Positions 11,051-24,151 of a stretch of 64,000 bases of DNA are shown piece after piece. Below the pieces are notes generated by a model, which was given only the letters and a program-made list of their open reading frames with translations, was not told where the DNA came from and searched no databases. The translations under genes were made by a program, and so were the position numbers. Location of the stretch: assembly GCF_001704415.2 (NCBI RefSeq), contig NC_030811.1, positions 5,304,501 through 5,368,500 on the forward strand, written 5' to 3'. Source of the stretch: Capra hircus (lineage: Eukaryota; Chordata; Mammalia; Artiodactyla; Bovidae). The first letter of the stretch is position 1. Every line of letters starts with the position of its first letter.

Positions 11051-11430
11051 TTCAACTGTGTAAGGAGATTTATATTTAGATTGTTTTCCTCAAACCACTC
11101 CAGGCCTTCCCACTTCGACCGTGGCCTCCCTGACAGGGAACACAGAAGGGAGCCACGCACAAGGGGCCAGGAGAGGAAGCCAGCCAACATTTCCAATCAC
11201 AGAGAAGCCAGAGCGTGCTGATCAAGGGCTCTGCCATTAAGCAGCTCAGGACAACAGGGGAAGGTTAGGGTTCAACAAATGTTAACTTTTTCTTCATTAG
11301 GTCTAATTTTAAAAGATAACATGAAAGGTATTTGTGACCCTCTGTTCCTCACAATGACCTAAAAGTCCCTATGTAATACTCCGACTGTTATCTCCCACTA
11401 TTTTCCTCCTCATTCCTTTCATCCTAGACA
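11051..11430. other. Unique intron sequence
   Basis: No repeat or gene recognised. Confidence 0.45.
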
Positions 11431-11442
11431 CAGTCTCCTTAG

Positions 11443-13853
11443 TTCAGTTCAGTCACTCAATCGTGTCCGACTCTTTGCGACCCCATGAATCGCAGCACGC
11501 CAGGCCTCCCGGTCTATCACCAACTACCGGAGTTCACTCAGACTCACGTCCATCGAGTCCATGATGCCATCCAGCCATCTCATCCTCAGTCGTCCCCTTC
11601 TCCTCCTGCCCCCAATCCCTCCCAGCGTCAGAGTCTTTTCCAATGAGTCAGCTCTTCACATGAGGTGGCCAAAGTACTGGAGCTTCAGCTTCAGCATCAG
11701 TCCTTCCAAAGAAATCCCAGGGCTGATCTCCTTCAGAATGGACTGGTTGGATCTCCTTGCAGTCCACGGGACTCTCAAGAGTCTTCTCCAACATCACAGT
11801 TCAAAAGCATCAGCGCTCAGCCTTCTTCACAGTCCAACTCTCACATCCATACATGACCACTGGAAAAAACATAGCCTTGACTAGACGGACCTTAGTTGGC
11901 AAAGTAATGTCTCTGCTCTTGAATATGCTATCTAGGTTGGTCAAAACTTTTCTTCCAAGGAGGAAGTGTCTTTTAATTTCATGGCTGCAATCACCATCTG
12001 CAGTGATTTTGGAGCCCCCCAAAATAAAGTCTGACACTGTTTCCCCATCTATTTCCCATGAAGTGATGGGACCGGATGCCATGATCTTCATTTTCTGGAT
12101 GTTGAGCTTTAAGCCAACTTTTTCACTCTCCTCTTTCACTTTCATCAAGAGGCTTTTTAGCTCCTCTTCACTTTCTGCCCTAAGGGTGGTGTCATCTGCA
12201 TATCTGAGGTTATTGATATTTCTCCCGGCAATCTTGATTCCAGCTTGTGTTTCTTCCAGTCCAGCGTTTCTCATGATGTACTCTGCATATAAGTTAAATA
12301 AGCGGGGTGACAATATACAGCCTTGACATACTCCTTTTCCTATTTGGAACCAGTCTGTTGTTCCATGTCCAGTTCTAACTGTTGCTTCCTGACCTGCATA
12401 CAGATTTCTCAAGAGGCAGGTCAGGTGGTCTGGTAGTCCCATCTCTTTCAGAATTTTCCACAGTTTATAGTGATCCACACAGTCAAAGGCTTTGGCATAG
12501 TCAGTAAAGCAGAAATAGATGTTTTTCTGGAACTCCCTTGCTTTTTCCATGATCCAGCGGATGTTGACAATTTGATCTCTGGTTTCTCTGCCTTTTCTAA
12601 AACCAGCTTGAACATCTGGAAGTTCACAGTTCACATATTACTGAAGCCTGGCTTGAAGAATTTTGAGCATTACTTTACTAGCATGTGAGATGAGTGCAAT
12701 TGTGCAGTAGTTTGAGCATTCTTTGGCATTGCCTTTCTTTGGGACTGGAATGAAAACGGACCTTTTCCAGTCCTGTGGCCACTGCTGAGTTTTCCACATT
12801 TGCTGGCATATTGAGTGCAGCACTTTCACAGCATCATCTTTCAGGATTTGAAATAGCTCAACTGGAATTCTATCACCTCCACTAGCTTTGTTCGTAGTGA
12901 TGCTTTCTAAGGCCCACTTGACTTCACATTCCAGGATGTCTGGCTCTAGATGTGTGATCACACCATCGTGATTATCCGGGTCATGAAGATCTTTTTTGTA
13001 CAGTTCTTCCGTGTGTTCTTGCCAGCTCTTCTTAATATCTTCTGGTTCTGTTAGGTCCATATCATTTCTGTCCTTTATCGAGCCCACCTTTGCATGAAGT
13101 GTTCCCTTGGTATCTCTAATTTTCTTGAAGAGATCTCTAGTCTTTCCCATTCTGTTCTTTTCCTCTATTTCTTTGCTTTGATTGCTAAAGAAGGCTTTCT
13201 GATCTCTTCTTGCTATTCTTTGGAACTCTGCATTCCGATGTTTATATCTTTCGTTTTCTCCTTTGCTTTTTGCTTCTCTTCTTTTCACAGCTATTTGTAA
13301 GGCCTCCCAAGACAGCCATTTTGCTTTTTTGCATTTCTTTTCCATGGGGATGGTCTTGATCCCTGTTTCCTATATAGTGTCACGAACCTCATTCCATAGT
13401 TCATCAGGCACTCTATCTATCAGATCTATTAAATCTATTTCTCACTTCTACTGTATAATCATAAGGGATTTGATTTAGGTCATACCTGAATGGTCTAGCC
13501 GTTTTCCCTACTTTCTTCAATTTAAGTCTCAATTTGACAATAAGGAATTCATGATCTGAGCCACAGTCAGCTCCTGGCCTTGTTTTTGTTGACTGTACAG
13601 CGCTTCTCCATCTTTGGCTGCAAAGAATATAATCAATCTCATTTCGGTGTTGATCATCTGGTGATGTCCATGTGTAGAGTCTTCTCTTGTGTTGTTGGAA
13701 GAGGGTGTTTGCTATGACCAGTGCATTCTCTTGGCAAAACTATTAGTCTTTGCCCTGCTTCATTCCGCATTTCAAGGCCAAATTTGCCTGTTACTCCAGG
13801 TGTTTCTTGACTTCCTACTTTTGCATTCCAGTCCCCTATAATGAAAAGGACAT
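11443..13853 (-). mobile_element. BovB LINE, 2.4 kb, endonuclease C-terminus plus RT
   Basis: This is the copy with the longest BovB coding span here. On the minus strand it starts in the AP-endonuclease domain (DVLFIIGDWNAKVGSQETPG, near 13854-13790), passes the linker (KKCKKAKWLSWEALQIAVK) and the RT, with motif A FCFTDYAKAFDCVDH and motif C YADDTTLRAES, and reaches the 3' tail. A perfect 8 bp duplication CAGTCTCC flanks it (11431-11438 and 13854-13861). Two long ORFs (13345-12638 and 12634-11810) are separated by a stop near 12635. The 5' end, with the endonuclease N-terminus, is missing. Confidence 0.96.
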
Positions 13854-13925
13854 CAGTCTCCCTATGGGTCACTAAATGTGTAAGGGATTATGCATGGGTT
13901 CTTCCCTCTGCCTAGAATACTTTTC

Positions 13926-14158
13926 ATCCCAGCCCAGGTGGTGCGAGTGGTAAAGAACCCACCTGTCAATGCAGAAGATGTAAGAGACACGTGTTCAGTC
14001 CCTGGGTCGGGAAGATCCCCTGGAGGAGGGCTGGGCAACCCACTCCAGTATTCTTGCCTAGAGAATCCCATGGACAGAGGAGCCTGGTGGGCTATTGCCT
14101 AGAGAATCCCATGGACAGGGTCGCAAAGAGTCAGACAAGATGAGCGACTTAGCACACA
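13926..14158 (+). mobile_element. Bov-tA SINE with internal duplication
   Basis: A normal tRNA-Glu-like head and body is followed by GAATCCCATGGACAGAGGAG. The TTGCCTAGAGAATCCCATGG block then occurs a second time after only about 25 bp, replacing the usual ACAGTCC segment. Confidence 0.85.
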
Positions 14159-14479
14159 GCTTCACCTCTATTGAATCTTTGCTCAATTATTACCGTCTTA
14201 ACAAAGTTCTGTCTAGACAAGCAGGTTCAAAACTGCAACTCAACCACCAAACACTAGCACGTCCCATCCTCCCTACTCTATACAACTTACCACCCTCTTA
14301 CACACATTAATTTCTTATTCATTATGTTACTTATTGTTTGTCTGCTCCCTGTTAGAATGTACGCGTCATCAGAGCAAGAGTTTTTGTTTGTTCTGTTTCT
14401 TGCAGTATCCCCTGAGCTTATAACAAAAGCTAACACAGCAAACATTTAATAAATATTTGTTGAAATTAATGAAAAAATT

Positions 14480-14824
14480 TCTGGAGAAGACTCTTGAGAG
14501 TCCCTTGGACATCAAGGGGATCAAACCAGTCAATCCTAAAGGAAATCAATCCTTAATATTCATTGGAAGGACTGATGCTGAAACTCCAATACTTTGGCCA
14601 CCTGATGTGAAGAACTGACTCATTGGAAAAGACCCTGATGCTGGGAAAGATTGAAGGCAAGAGGAGACGGAGGCAACAAAGGATGAGATGATTAGATAGC
14701 ATCAACAACCCAATGGACTTGAGTTTGAACAAACTGAGAGATACTGAAAGACAGGGAAGCCTGGCGTGCTATAGTCCATGGGATTGCAAAGAGTCAGACA
14801 CAACTTAGCGACTGAACAACAACA
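14480..14824 (+). mobile_element. BovB 3' fragment, plus strand
   Basis: A 345 bp piece with the 3' end at right (AACTTAGCGACTGAACAACA). A perfect 12 bp duplication AATGAAAAAATT at 14468-14479 and 14825-14836 proves a single insertion. Confidence 0.95.
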
Positions 14825-14963
14825 AATGAAAAAATTACCATAATTTTATCGTGTGCTTGCAAAATGCTGGGATTTCCAAACAAATATACTATCCTGTTTG
14901 AGCCAAGCAGTACCTTAATGCTATGCATGGAGATCTTATTTCAACCTTATTTCAATAACAGTA

Positions 14964-15155
14964 TGGGCCTCCCAGGTGGCTCAGAGGTAAAGAATCCTCC
15001 TGCCAATGCAGGTTCAATCCCTGGATGAAGAAGATCCCCTGGAGTGGAAACGGCAACCCGCTCCAGTACTCTTGCCTGGAAAATTCCATAGACAGAGGAA
15101 CCTGGTGGGCTACAGTCCATGCAGACACAACTGAGCAACTGAGCATGACAACTAG
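14964..15155 (+). mobile_element. Bov-tA SINE
   Basis: GGGCCTCCCAGGTGGCTCAG head; B box shortened; the block between GGTTCAATCCC and GAAGATCCCC is modified. Confidence 0.88.
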
Positions 15156-15159
15156 GCAG

Positions 15160-16103
15160 GACAACCGTATTTATTATTGGAAATGGTTCCCAAAAACCCC
15201 ACCGGACTCCCACTGTCCAATTTCACAAATGAAATTAAGCTCTCTGCTATAAAAAGAGGGGCTACTTTCCACTTTGTCCACTGCATGATTTTCGGCTGCC
15301 TCTTGGCTGCCAGCACCTAAGGGCAAAATGAAAAAAGTCTTCTCCTCACCCATAAGGTTTGACCCACTCCATCAAGATTTTTCACATAATACCCCCAGCT
15401 CACCCTCTCCACAAGAGCACATCAAGATTCCTTGGTCTAAACTACAAAATGTATTAACTCTCAACAATTTTATGGGTAAATAGAATTTTTCAAGCTATAT
15501 TATGGAAACTTTTTAGAGAAACTTTTTATGTAGTGAATCATTATACTAAATTGAGGAACCTATAAAAATGAGAGGAATTGACAAAATCTGGTCTTTCTTT
15601 TTTTTTTTTTTTTTTACTTTACAGAACCTGGTCATTTTTTAAAAATATAATTAATTCCAAATCTTCAGAAGCAAAAGATTTCAGGAGTCTTTTAAACAGG
15701 TCAAGAAGTTAACACCCAAATATAAAGAAAGTGGAAACCAATCAGATGCCTGTTATAAATAAAATAACAAGTCCTTAATTGCTTAAGAAATTAAAACGTC
15801 CAGACAAAATCAAAAGGCTGAAAACTTAATCTATGCTAACAAATAATGAATCCAGCATCTACATGATAAAAAGTTTTTTGCTTCATACTATCTGCCATTC
15901 CTTCTATATAGCCATGGCCTCAATACCTGAGGCTTGAAAGCTTTTAAAAGGAAGGTCAAAACAAACATTTAAGGTTAGTTAATGCAAAACAACTCGTGAC
16001 CAAATACTTTCAATCATAAACCTGAATAGTTAATAAAGCAAAAACTTCAGCAGTTAGATACCAAGGTAATATATTCTTCAAAATGTAAATGAATAAAAGG
16101 CTA
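15160..16103. other. Unique AT-rich intron sequence
   Basis: Contains a T run at about 15598-15617. No gene recognised. Confidence 0.45.
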
Positions 16104-16313
16104 TGCTTAGCTTAGTCACCCAGTAGTGTCTGACTCTGCGACCCCATGGACTGTAGCCCGCCAGGCTCCTCTGTCCATGAGGATTCTCCAGGCAAGAATA
16201 CTGGAGTGAGCTGCCATGCCCTCCTCCAGGGGATCTTCCCCACCCAGGGATCAAACCCAGGTCTCGCGCAATGCAGACAGATTCTTTACCATCTGAGCCA
16301 CCAGGGGAGCCCA
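16104..16313 (-). mobile_element. Bov-tA SINE
   Basis: Full-length minus-strand copy ending with the head complement CTGAGCCACCAGGGGAGCCC. Confidence 0.92.
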
Positions 16314-16984
16314 AATAAAGGGCTAACCACCTGCCGACGTGAATTTTCAGTAGACAAGATGGTGTGGTTTCATGCTCCTCTAGTCACGGTCTGGGAGCTG
16401 CCAGGGAACAGGTGGCTAGCAAGCTGAGAGTCGGTTTTGCCAGGGTGGTGGAGAGGAAGAACAGGGAAAGGTACGTGCAATGTGCTGATCAGAATGACAG
16501 GCCACAGATTTAAGCCAGACAAGGAGCGGTGAGAGGGTCAGGAAGAATGAAGCAGGATGAAAAAATGCGGATGGGCCAATGGGCCCTGGGGTAGCTGAAT
16601 GGCCACTGGAGTTAGGTTACCAGAGAGAGTGATCTGAAAAGATGCATGTTGTGGTTGGAAAATGAGAGGCTAACACTCAGATTCTGGAGAGGTACAGTGA
16701 ATCAGAGAAAAATCCTTTCCAGACACACCAACTGGAGACAGCCCAATGAACAACTGCCTACAGTATAAGCATTGCTATACTTACCGTAAGCAACCCCCTG
16801 AAGACACAAGCATTTCCGCCTTTTCAAGCTCATTATGGTTAGCACAGCATCTACGGTGAACGACTAAGGTGCATTCACGTTCCAAAAGAAGTTACAGGAC
16901 ATTGTTTAGGTTGTGCGCAATGGAAAGAGTACAATAATGTAAGCAGGGCTAAACAGTTTCCATAGACAGCTTCATTAGACATCA
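16314..16984. other. Unique intron sequence
   Basis: No gene or repeat recognised. Confidence 0.45.
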
Positions 16985-17335
16985 TCATTTTTTTACTGAA
17001 CTATAACTGGGGTATGTTTATACCTTACAAAGTGATCACCACGCTAAGTTCAGTGATCATCTGTCACCACAGAGTTATTACATGATCACTGACTAGTATT
17101 TCTTATGCTGTACATAACTGGAAGTTTATACCTTTTAATCTCCTTATCTATTTCATGCATCCCCCACCCTCATCCCCTCTGGCAATTACCCATTTGTTTT
17201 CTGTCTCTAGGAGTCTTTTCTCTTTTGCTATCTTTGTTTTGTTTCTTAGATTCCATATGAGTGACTTATTTCACTAATAGTGAAATATAATACCTTCTAG
17301 GTCCATCCCTGTTGTCACAAATGGCACAATTTAAG
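16985..17335 (-). mobile_element. Old L1 3' UTR
   Basis: The stretch TTTTTACTGAACTATAACTG followed by CACCCTCATCCCCTCTGGCA and ATTCCATATGAGTGACTTAT is the usual antisense 3' UTR of old mammalian L1 (L1M type). Confidence 0.75.
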
Positions 17336-17587
17336 ACGATACTAAAATCATTCCACTAATTTTCCAGTCATAGCCTACTAAATGTACTGAACAATCTAAC
17401 ATTTTTCTTCTGAAAATCATTAAATAATTCTAGAGAAAAGGCTAACACTGTAAGAGTTTACAGTGGAATCATGTAAGAGTTTACTGGAATCATATAAGAG
17501 TTTTATATGCCAGACACCACTCAAGGTGCTAGGGATTGATACTTTAAGTTTTGCTATTATGCTAAAAAAAAAATCAGAAAATAATAC

Positions 17588-18841
17588 GTTGGTGCAAAAG
17601 TGCTTGTGATTTTGCACCGCTGAACTGTGCTGTTTGATATTGGAATACAGCCTTAAATAAATATGGTTATGTTATACATCATTTTAATGTGCACTTACCG
17701 CTTTGTTTTTTTGCTAATCACTTATTACTTGCTGTTTATTTTATATGTTTATTTTAGAGTAGGAAAATGATGTTAGACAAAAACCAAATTCATGTGATTT
17801 TCTTACTTGAATTCAAAATGGGTTGTAAAGCAGCACAGAGAACATGCAGCATCAACAATGCATTTGGCCCAGGAACTGCTAATAAACGTCCAGTGCAGTG
17901 GTGGTTCGGGAAGTTCTGCAAAGGAGACGAGAGCCTGGAAGATGAGGAGCGCGATGGCCGGCCATCTGAAGTTGACAGCGACCAACTGAGAGGATCATCA
18001 GAGCTGACCCTCTTAAAACTACACGAGAAGCTGCCGAAGAATCCAGCGTTGACCATTCTACAGTCATTTGGCATTTGAAGCACACTGCGAAGGTGACAAA
18101 GCTCAGTACACATGAGCTGACAGCAAATTTTAAAAACTGTCATTTTGAAGTGTCGTCTTCTCTCGTGCTACACAACAACAAACCATTTCTCGAATGGACT
18201 GTGAGATGAGATAAAAAGTGGAATTTCTATGACAATCTGCGATGACCAACTCAGTGGTTGGATCAAGAAGCTCCAAACCACTTCCCAAAGCCAAACTTGC
18301 ACCAAAAAAGGTCCTGGCCACTGTCTGGTGGTCTGCTGCCTTCTGGTCCACTACAGCTTTCTGAATCCCAGTGAAACCATTCCATCTGAGAAGCACGCTC
18401 AGCAAATTGATGAGAGGCACTGAAAACTGCAAGGCCTGCAGCCTGCACTGGTCAACAGAAAGGGCCCAGTTCTTCTCCATGACAATGCCTAACTGCATGT
18501 CGCACAACCAATGCCTCAAAATTTGAACAGATTGGGCTACGAAGCTTTGCCTGATCCGTCATATTCACCTGATCTCTCACCAATGGACTACCACTTCCTC
18601 AAGCCCCAGGACAACTTTTTTCTAGGAAAACCCTTCCACAACCAGCAGGAGGCAGAGAATGCTTTCCAACGGTTTGCTGAATCTCAAAGCATGGATTTTT
18701 ACACTACAGGAATAAAGTTACTTCTCATTAGCAAAAATGTGATTATGATGGTTCGTATTTTGATTAATAAAGACACGTTTGAGTCTAGTTATAATGACTT
18801 AAAATTCATGGTCCAAAACCGCAATTATGTTTGGCCCAAAA
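17588..18841 (+). pseudogene. Mariner (Tc1/mariner, Hsmar1-like) transposon, dead transposase
   Basis: The element opens with the terminal repeat GTTGGTGCAAAAGTGC; the right end has a decayed counterpart (GTCCAAAACCGCAATTATGT). The transposase N-terminus starts at 17767 (MMLDKNQIHVIFLLEFKMGC) and reads the helix-turn-helix region including WWFGKFCKGDESLEDEE and RDGRPSEVD. The frame then shifts after about residue 75. In the DD34D core, the first-Asp block (CDEKW-like) near 18200 is disrupted, the second (HDNA) near 18480 runs straight into TAA, and the third (YSPDLSPMDYHF, near 18565) survives. The element cannot make active transposase. Confidence 0.92.
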
Positions 18842-18870
18842 CATGCGCTGCGAAGCTGGAGCTGGGGTAC

Positions 18871-19520
18871 TGAATTAAGAATGCTGAATGGGGGGCCCAA
18901 GCCAACCACATGGAGGCCGCATGGAGCTCCTCTCAGCATCCCAGCTCTCGCTATAGAGAAGTGAAACCCACCGGGTTGTGTGACTGAAGGCACTCTTTCA
19001 GTATACCCTCACAAAGGATGGCGCTCAGGTGTCAACTATAGCTGGGCACTCGCCATCTCACACTACAAGGCTTAAAGCATGTGCTGCTGCAGCTGCTGGT
19101 TTTCAGCACCCTCTGAAAGGAGCTCAGGGTAGAAAGCAGGAAAGGAGGCATGCCGTGCTAGGGGAAAAGCCAGCAAGACAGGCCTTCAGGTGGTTGAGAC
19201 ATCTTCAGGAGCCGGTTTTATGAGCCAGACCCTGTATCTCCTCATATCTAGAAGAGCACTCAAATTCCTCACGGTGACAACGGTCTCGTGACTAGCAGAA
19301 CACTTCACCTGACTAGCAGAAACCTTCTGGAAAAATATGTGCTCGACTGCACGTATGCCCCCATCACTAAAGTCACACATACACTGTCCTGCCCCGCTGC
19401 CTCTCTGGCACAGTGTCTCAGAGCTCTCGGAGGTGCTTTCTCCCAGGCTGCAGTCCTCATTTTGCCCCAGATGAAACTTAACTCGTGATTCTTGCACTGT
19501 GCTTTTTTTTTAAGTTGACA
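18871..19520 (+). mobile_element. Probable retroviral LTR (ERV1-like)
   Basis: The right end resembles LTR R/U5 sequence: ATGAAACTTAACTC, then TGCACTGTGC, an 8-9 T run and AAGTTGACA. The left end begins TGAATTAAG directly after the mariner remnant. No convincing target duplication was seen and the polyadenylation signal has drifted, so the boundaries are estimates. Confidence 0.5.
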
Positions 19521-21530
19521 TATGAGACGTATTATTACTTATGGATCCCAGAATCGGCGGCGGGGCGGCAGGAGGGGCATTTCTCTGTCTGAGGACATCA
19601 GCAGGAGAGAGGGCAGGGTAGCAAGCGCCTCTGACTGACTGGGGTGGTCGTGACTTTCTGCCTGCTTAACGGTAAGCCACTATTTTAACCGATGCCCTGG
19701 GAAAAGCAAAGTGGCAAAGTGCGAGCATCCTGACCAGGAGTTATTATCATGTAAGAGGCCCAGACAGCAACTCAGAAAAACAAAGTTGTTTTCCCCAAAA
19801 GCTGTCTTTCTCATCAAAATGTAGATGAACAAGAAGTTAAAAATTTTAAAAACCCTGAAGTCTATCAATGTTTTGCTGCAAATTCTACTGGTTATTTTTA
19901 ATCTTCCTACCCTAGCCGTAAAACATTATATTGCTATTTGTAATTAATGAAAAATAGATGTAATAGACTCAAGTTAGTAGCACTATGGATAACACTCTAT
20001 CTACTTTTCTTCATTTAAAAAGAAATATGAAGAGTATGTATTTCTTTAATAATAAAGGTAAAAATTTTCTTAGGAAAAAACTTCCTAATTTAAAAACAAG
20101 AACCAATTTGGAGAGGATTAAATATTTTAAGGCTTCAAATGAAATATATGGCCTTTTAACTTCAGAAGCAAAGAGATTTTAGCATCCTTAAAGGAAGAAA
20201 TATTTTAAACCCATTAATTTGTCAAAAATTTGACAATAAAATTTGGACACTGAACAAATATTCTAAAAGCATGATTTGAAAAATTACGTTTTCTCTATAA
20301 ATCATTATCTACTCTGAAATTAGTGTGCCTCTTTCAATAGCCATCTTTTTTAACTACGAGACCAATGAGACAATTCTATTTAATCAAGCAGGACAGCCCT
20401 CATTTCAGCACCAAATAATTATCATAACGTTTATCTCTAAATGTTAAGTATTTACCTTTCAGTAGTTTCCAGCTGTTTTCTCATCAGTATATATTCCAAA
20501 GGGTCAAACAGTAAACGTTTTGTAGCTTTTTCCGTGAGAGTCATATTTTGCCTCAGCTAGAGTCAGCACTGACTTATAACAGTGCCTTTCCTACATCCCC
20601 TGTAAAATTACCAAGTGATGACAACACAGAAATACACTGTTCTTTCCCATTCCTTGTCTACTCTGAAGGCTAGAAAGAAATATATTTCATAATTACAACT
20701 AAGGCGATTACTGAACTAGGAAAGGTTCAGAGCAAATGCCAGACATCATGAGCTCTATGGGAATAATCCTTTGACCTTTTGATATTTATGAATGTCCTCT
20801 CTATAAGAAAATCAAGGAGCAGAAACACATGTAAGTGTCTATATATGATATCTCAAATGCAGAGGAAAACCACATGGTAATGTTGATTGGATGGAGAGAA
20901 AAGCAAATTTAAACACTAAAGAAAACCAAAAGGATAGAAAATATGACAAATTACTTAAAATTACCAAGTTTAGGACACCTGCTTTGTCAGTGAATAAGGG
21001 CTGATAGAAGCTAATGAGGCTAACCACTGTTCTTTAATACTCTCCCATCAAATGCTCCAGTAAGGAGCAGCTCTCCCGGTTAAGACCTATGGAAGACAGG
21101 AAGAAGACAGTGACCACAGGCTCAAAAGGGCCTGTACAACCAACATCTACTTCATGGAATCATTACTCTCAAGGTCTTTCTAACTCTGTATTCTATTATA
21201 CATGCTAAAGCTTCTTTATTACAACGGTCATACTTTACCCCATTTCTGACCCCATGGATCTGGTCAAGATTGCCAGGCATCCTCAAGAAATGCCCTAACT
21301 GCAGCTGACATTTGGTCTTTTCTTCAGTCCCAGCAGAAACAGCCCATATCATGTCAGCACAGGGATTTAAACTCAAATGTAGTCAGAAGCCAAGCAGATT
21401 ATGAAGAGGAAAGAGAGAAAATAAGTGTGGTTCTAAGTGTCAGGGCACGTCCCCCAGCTAAAGCAATTCAAATTCAAAACTCCAAAAGCTGCTGAGCTGC
21501 TGACCAGCCTCCAGATTGCAACTTCCTTTT
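19521..21530. other. Unique intron sequence
   Basis: About 2 kb of AT-rich GALNT11 intron 1. No open frame longer than chance and no recognised repeat. Confidence 0.45.
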
Positions 21531-21648
21531 TCTTTTTTGGCTGCATCAAATTGCTTGTGGGATCACTTCCCAGACCAGAGGCTGAACCCAGGCCACGACA
21601 GTGAAAGCACCAAGTCCTAACCACGAGACCACGCAGGGTACACCCCAG
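21531..21648 (-). mobile_element. tRNA-SINE (CHR type), diverged
   Basis: TTTTTTGGCTGCATCAAATT, then GGCTGAACCCAGGCC (B box complement) and CCTAACCACGAGACCACG (A box complement). Confidence 0.7.
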
Positions 21649-23159
21649 ACTGCAGCTTCTCATGGAGGGGCATAAAATGAACACTACATAAACACAGCCC
21701 CCAGAACCACAAGAACTATTACTGCTTGTCCCATTTCTGCCCATAAGAAGGAAGATTAAGTCAAAAGTACATCAGATAAGGATGAAATGAATGAAAAAGA
21801 AAAAAGAATCGTTGTTAGAAGTAAGTGTTCCGAGATATCCACACACACAGAATACCTACAAGCATACACACATCCATGGTCAGCACGGCCTCTGCAGCCA
21901 GCTTTGCCCCAGGGTCCAAAGACAGACTAGTGGAGCTGACAATCCCTAAACCACGGCTACTGACGGTTTTACTCTGCAAGTGTGTCAAGAGTCTCTAGTG
22001 GTGTACAGCGCTGACAGAGTGGTTTATGTACATTAGTCAAGTGTGCAAAGTAAGATGAACAAAAAACAGAACAGATAATATTCCAGGGTGTAAGACAGAC
22101 AGGAAGAGAACAATGAATCTTATCTTTTCCCCTCTTAGTTTTAGGGAAATTAAGTAACTTGCTCTAAGGATACACAGCTAGTAAGGGGAAAAACTAGATT
22201 TGAATCCCAGTGACCCTATGTCCTTCGTTGCTTTGTAACCATCTGGTAAATAAGAAACCAGTGATTCTCAATTTGCCATTTCTTAAAAAAAAAAAAAACA
22301 GAAGTCATCCAGTGATTTTCTTTTTTTAACATAAACTTACACTTCCCACAAGGGTCAAGGTATCAGTAACTCTCCTCCCAAACAAGATGTTCGTTCACCT
22401 CTCTGGATTTCTATCATCTCCTAAAATTGGAACCCAGTAATTCTTTACTATTTGTAAATTCTCAGGCTTTTCAGAAGCATCAACTGTCTTGAATGAAGCT
22501 ACCCAGACTGCCATTACCAGAAGCACAAGGCCAGGGTTATGTTCTAAACTGTTGCCTTTTGTATTTCAAAGGGAACAGGCTAGGCACTGCTAAAAAGAGA
22601 CATGAGAAAACCATACTGTGACAGAATATTGGGTTTTTTTCAGAAACTCATTTCTGAATGCATTCTACCACCTCAGGAGGTCTAGAGAGCAAATGAATCT
22701 AAGTGGCAAACAGCCAGTTTCATTCCTAGTTGCTCCTGTTGACTCAGGCCGCAGGAAATCGATACAGCAGACAGCGTCACCTGCACATCCTCTGGAGCCT
22801 CACCATCCTGCACGGGGTTGACTTCCACGCGCCAGCGCCGCATCTCCAGCCTCTGGAGTCCATCTACTCACCTGCAGGCAGGCCCACACTCTGGGGGAAT
22901 GGGCCCTCCCAAGCGGCGGCCCCCACAGCAGGCTGCTAGAAGCCGCAGCCCCTCAGAGCCAGAGTGACTGCCCCTCGCATTCTCCACCAGCCCCTGTTCC
23001 CAGCACGACTCGGTTCTCATTGCCGACAGTGGCAACTGGCTTCACAACACACCCCTGACTACCTGGCTTTCCTGCCCTCACTTCCTCATTCCCCCGCTGG
23101 TGTGTCCTGGATTACTCACCATGTGGATCTGAACTTATATCTCAGGATTTGCTTCAGGG
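21649..23159. other. Intron, mostly unique
   Basis: AT-rich to 22600, then a GC-richer stretch (22730-23130) with no assigned identity. The only clear repeat is the MIR listed separately. Confidence 0.4.
22125..22232 (-). mobile_element. MIR SINE fragment
   Basis: Antisense MIR core AATTAAGTAACTTGCTCTAA followed by ACACAGCTAGTAAGGGG and ATTTGAATCCCAG. Confidence 0.75.
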
Positions 23160-23450
23160 GGCTTTCCAGATGGTGGTAGTAGTTTAGCCTCTTAAGTCTT
23201 GTCCAGCTCTTGTGATCCCGTGGACTGTAGCCCGTCAGGCTCCTCTGTCCATGGGATTCTCCAGGCAAGAATACTGGAGTGGGTGGCCATTCCCTTCTCC
23301 AGGGGATCTTCCCAGCCCAAGGATCAAACAAGTCTCCTGCACTGAGAAGATGGAGCACCGCAACCAAGGGTAGCCTCTACTCACCACTACTGGAGAAACC
23401 CAGAGCAAAAGCAGTGAAGGCCCAGCAGCCAACAACTAAATAAAATTATT
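23160..23450 (-). mobile_element. Bov-tA SINE (minus) inside a plus-strand tRNA-SINE
   Basis: The central 23180-23345 part is a minus-strand Bov-tA. It is flanked by a CHR-type SINE head (GGGGCTTTCCAGATGGTGGT) and by a CHR-type tail ending AACAACTAAATAAAATTATT, which suggests nesting. Confidence 0.7.
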
Positions 23451-24151
23451 TAAGAAGTTCTTCTGAACAGTTGCAAGATATTTTTCCGACTAGCAAAAAA
23501 AAAAACTCAAAGTGACAAGCTTTTCCAAGGAAATCAAAAGCTCAAAGACAATGTAGCTTGAAATAACTGTTAATTAGCAGGTAAATATGAAGAATCAAAT
23601 GCAGCCAACACAAGGAACTCTCACATCCAACACTGCAGTCTTGAACCTATGCATCTGGTTCACTCAAGATGGTAACAAGTCATAATATCTAAGTTAAAAA
23701 GCATGCTTTCAGCTCCTATATGAAAAAAAAAAGGCTTATAAGCCATCTCTGTACAAAAATAAACCGAAAATCAATGACTTTTGAACCCGTCAGAGAACAA
23801 AGGTTACAGGACAAACTACCGCTGAAAACCTGGAGACACACAGCTGAGATCTGCTTACCTGGAGCAGTAGCTGCACCATAAACTGGCCTGAAAGGGAGAG
23901 ACTAGGAGAATGCAGTCTGCAGCAGGGAGGGGCCACACCTCGGAGGGCTTTACCTCCAGGAATCCCACCACAGTGTATGTGCAGGCCCCAGACTGATCCC
24001 TGGCAGGGAAGGAGAAGAATAATCACTGCAAAACACTAGCCCAGAGTCTAACACAGGCATATCCTCCAGGGAGAAAAGACACCAGAGCTTTCTCTAGATT
24101 AAGAAAGACATTCCTCCAGCCCCTCCTAGCCCTCCAGTCAAACCTGAGGGG
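23451..24151. other. Unique intron sequence
   Basis: No gene or classifiable repeat seen. Confidence 0.45.

Noticed and set aside
16104..16313. tRNA genes (A and B boxes seen in many places)
   Set aside because: All occurrences are heads of Bov-tA or CHR-type SINEs without a foldable full tRNA.
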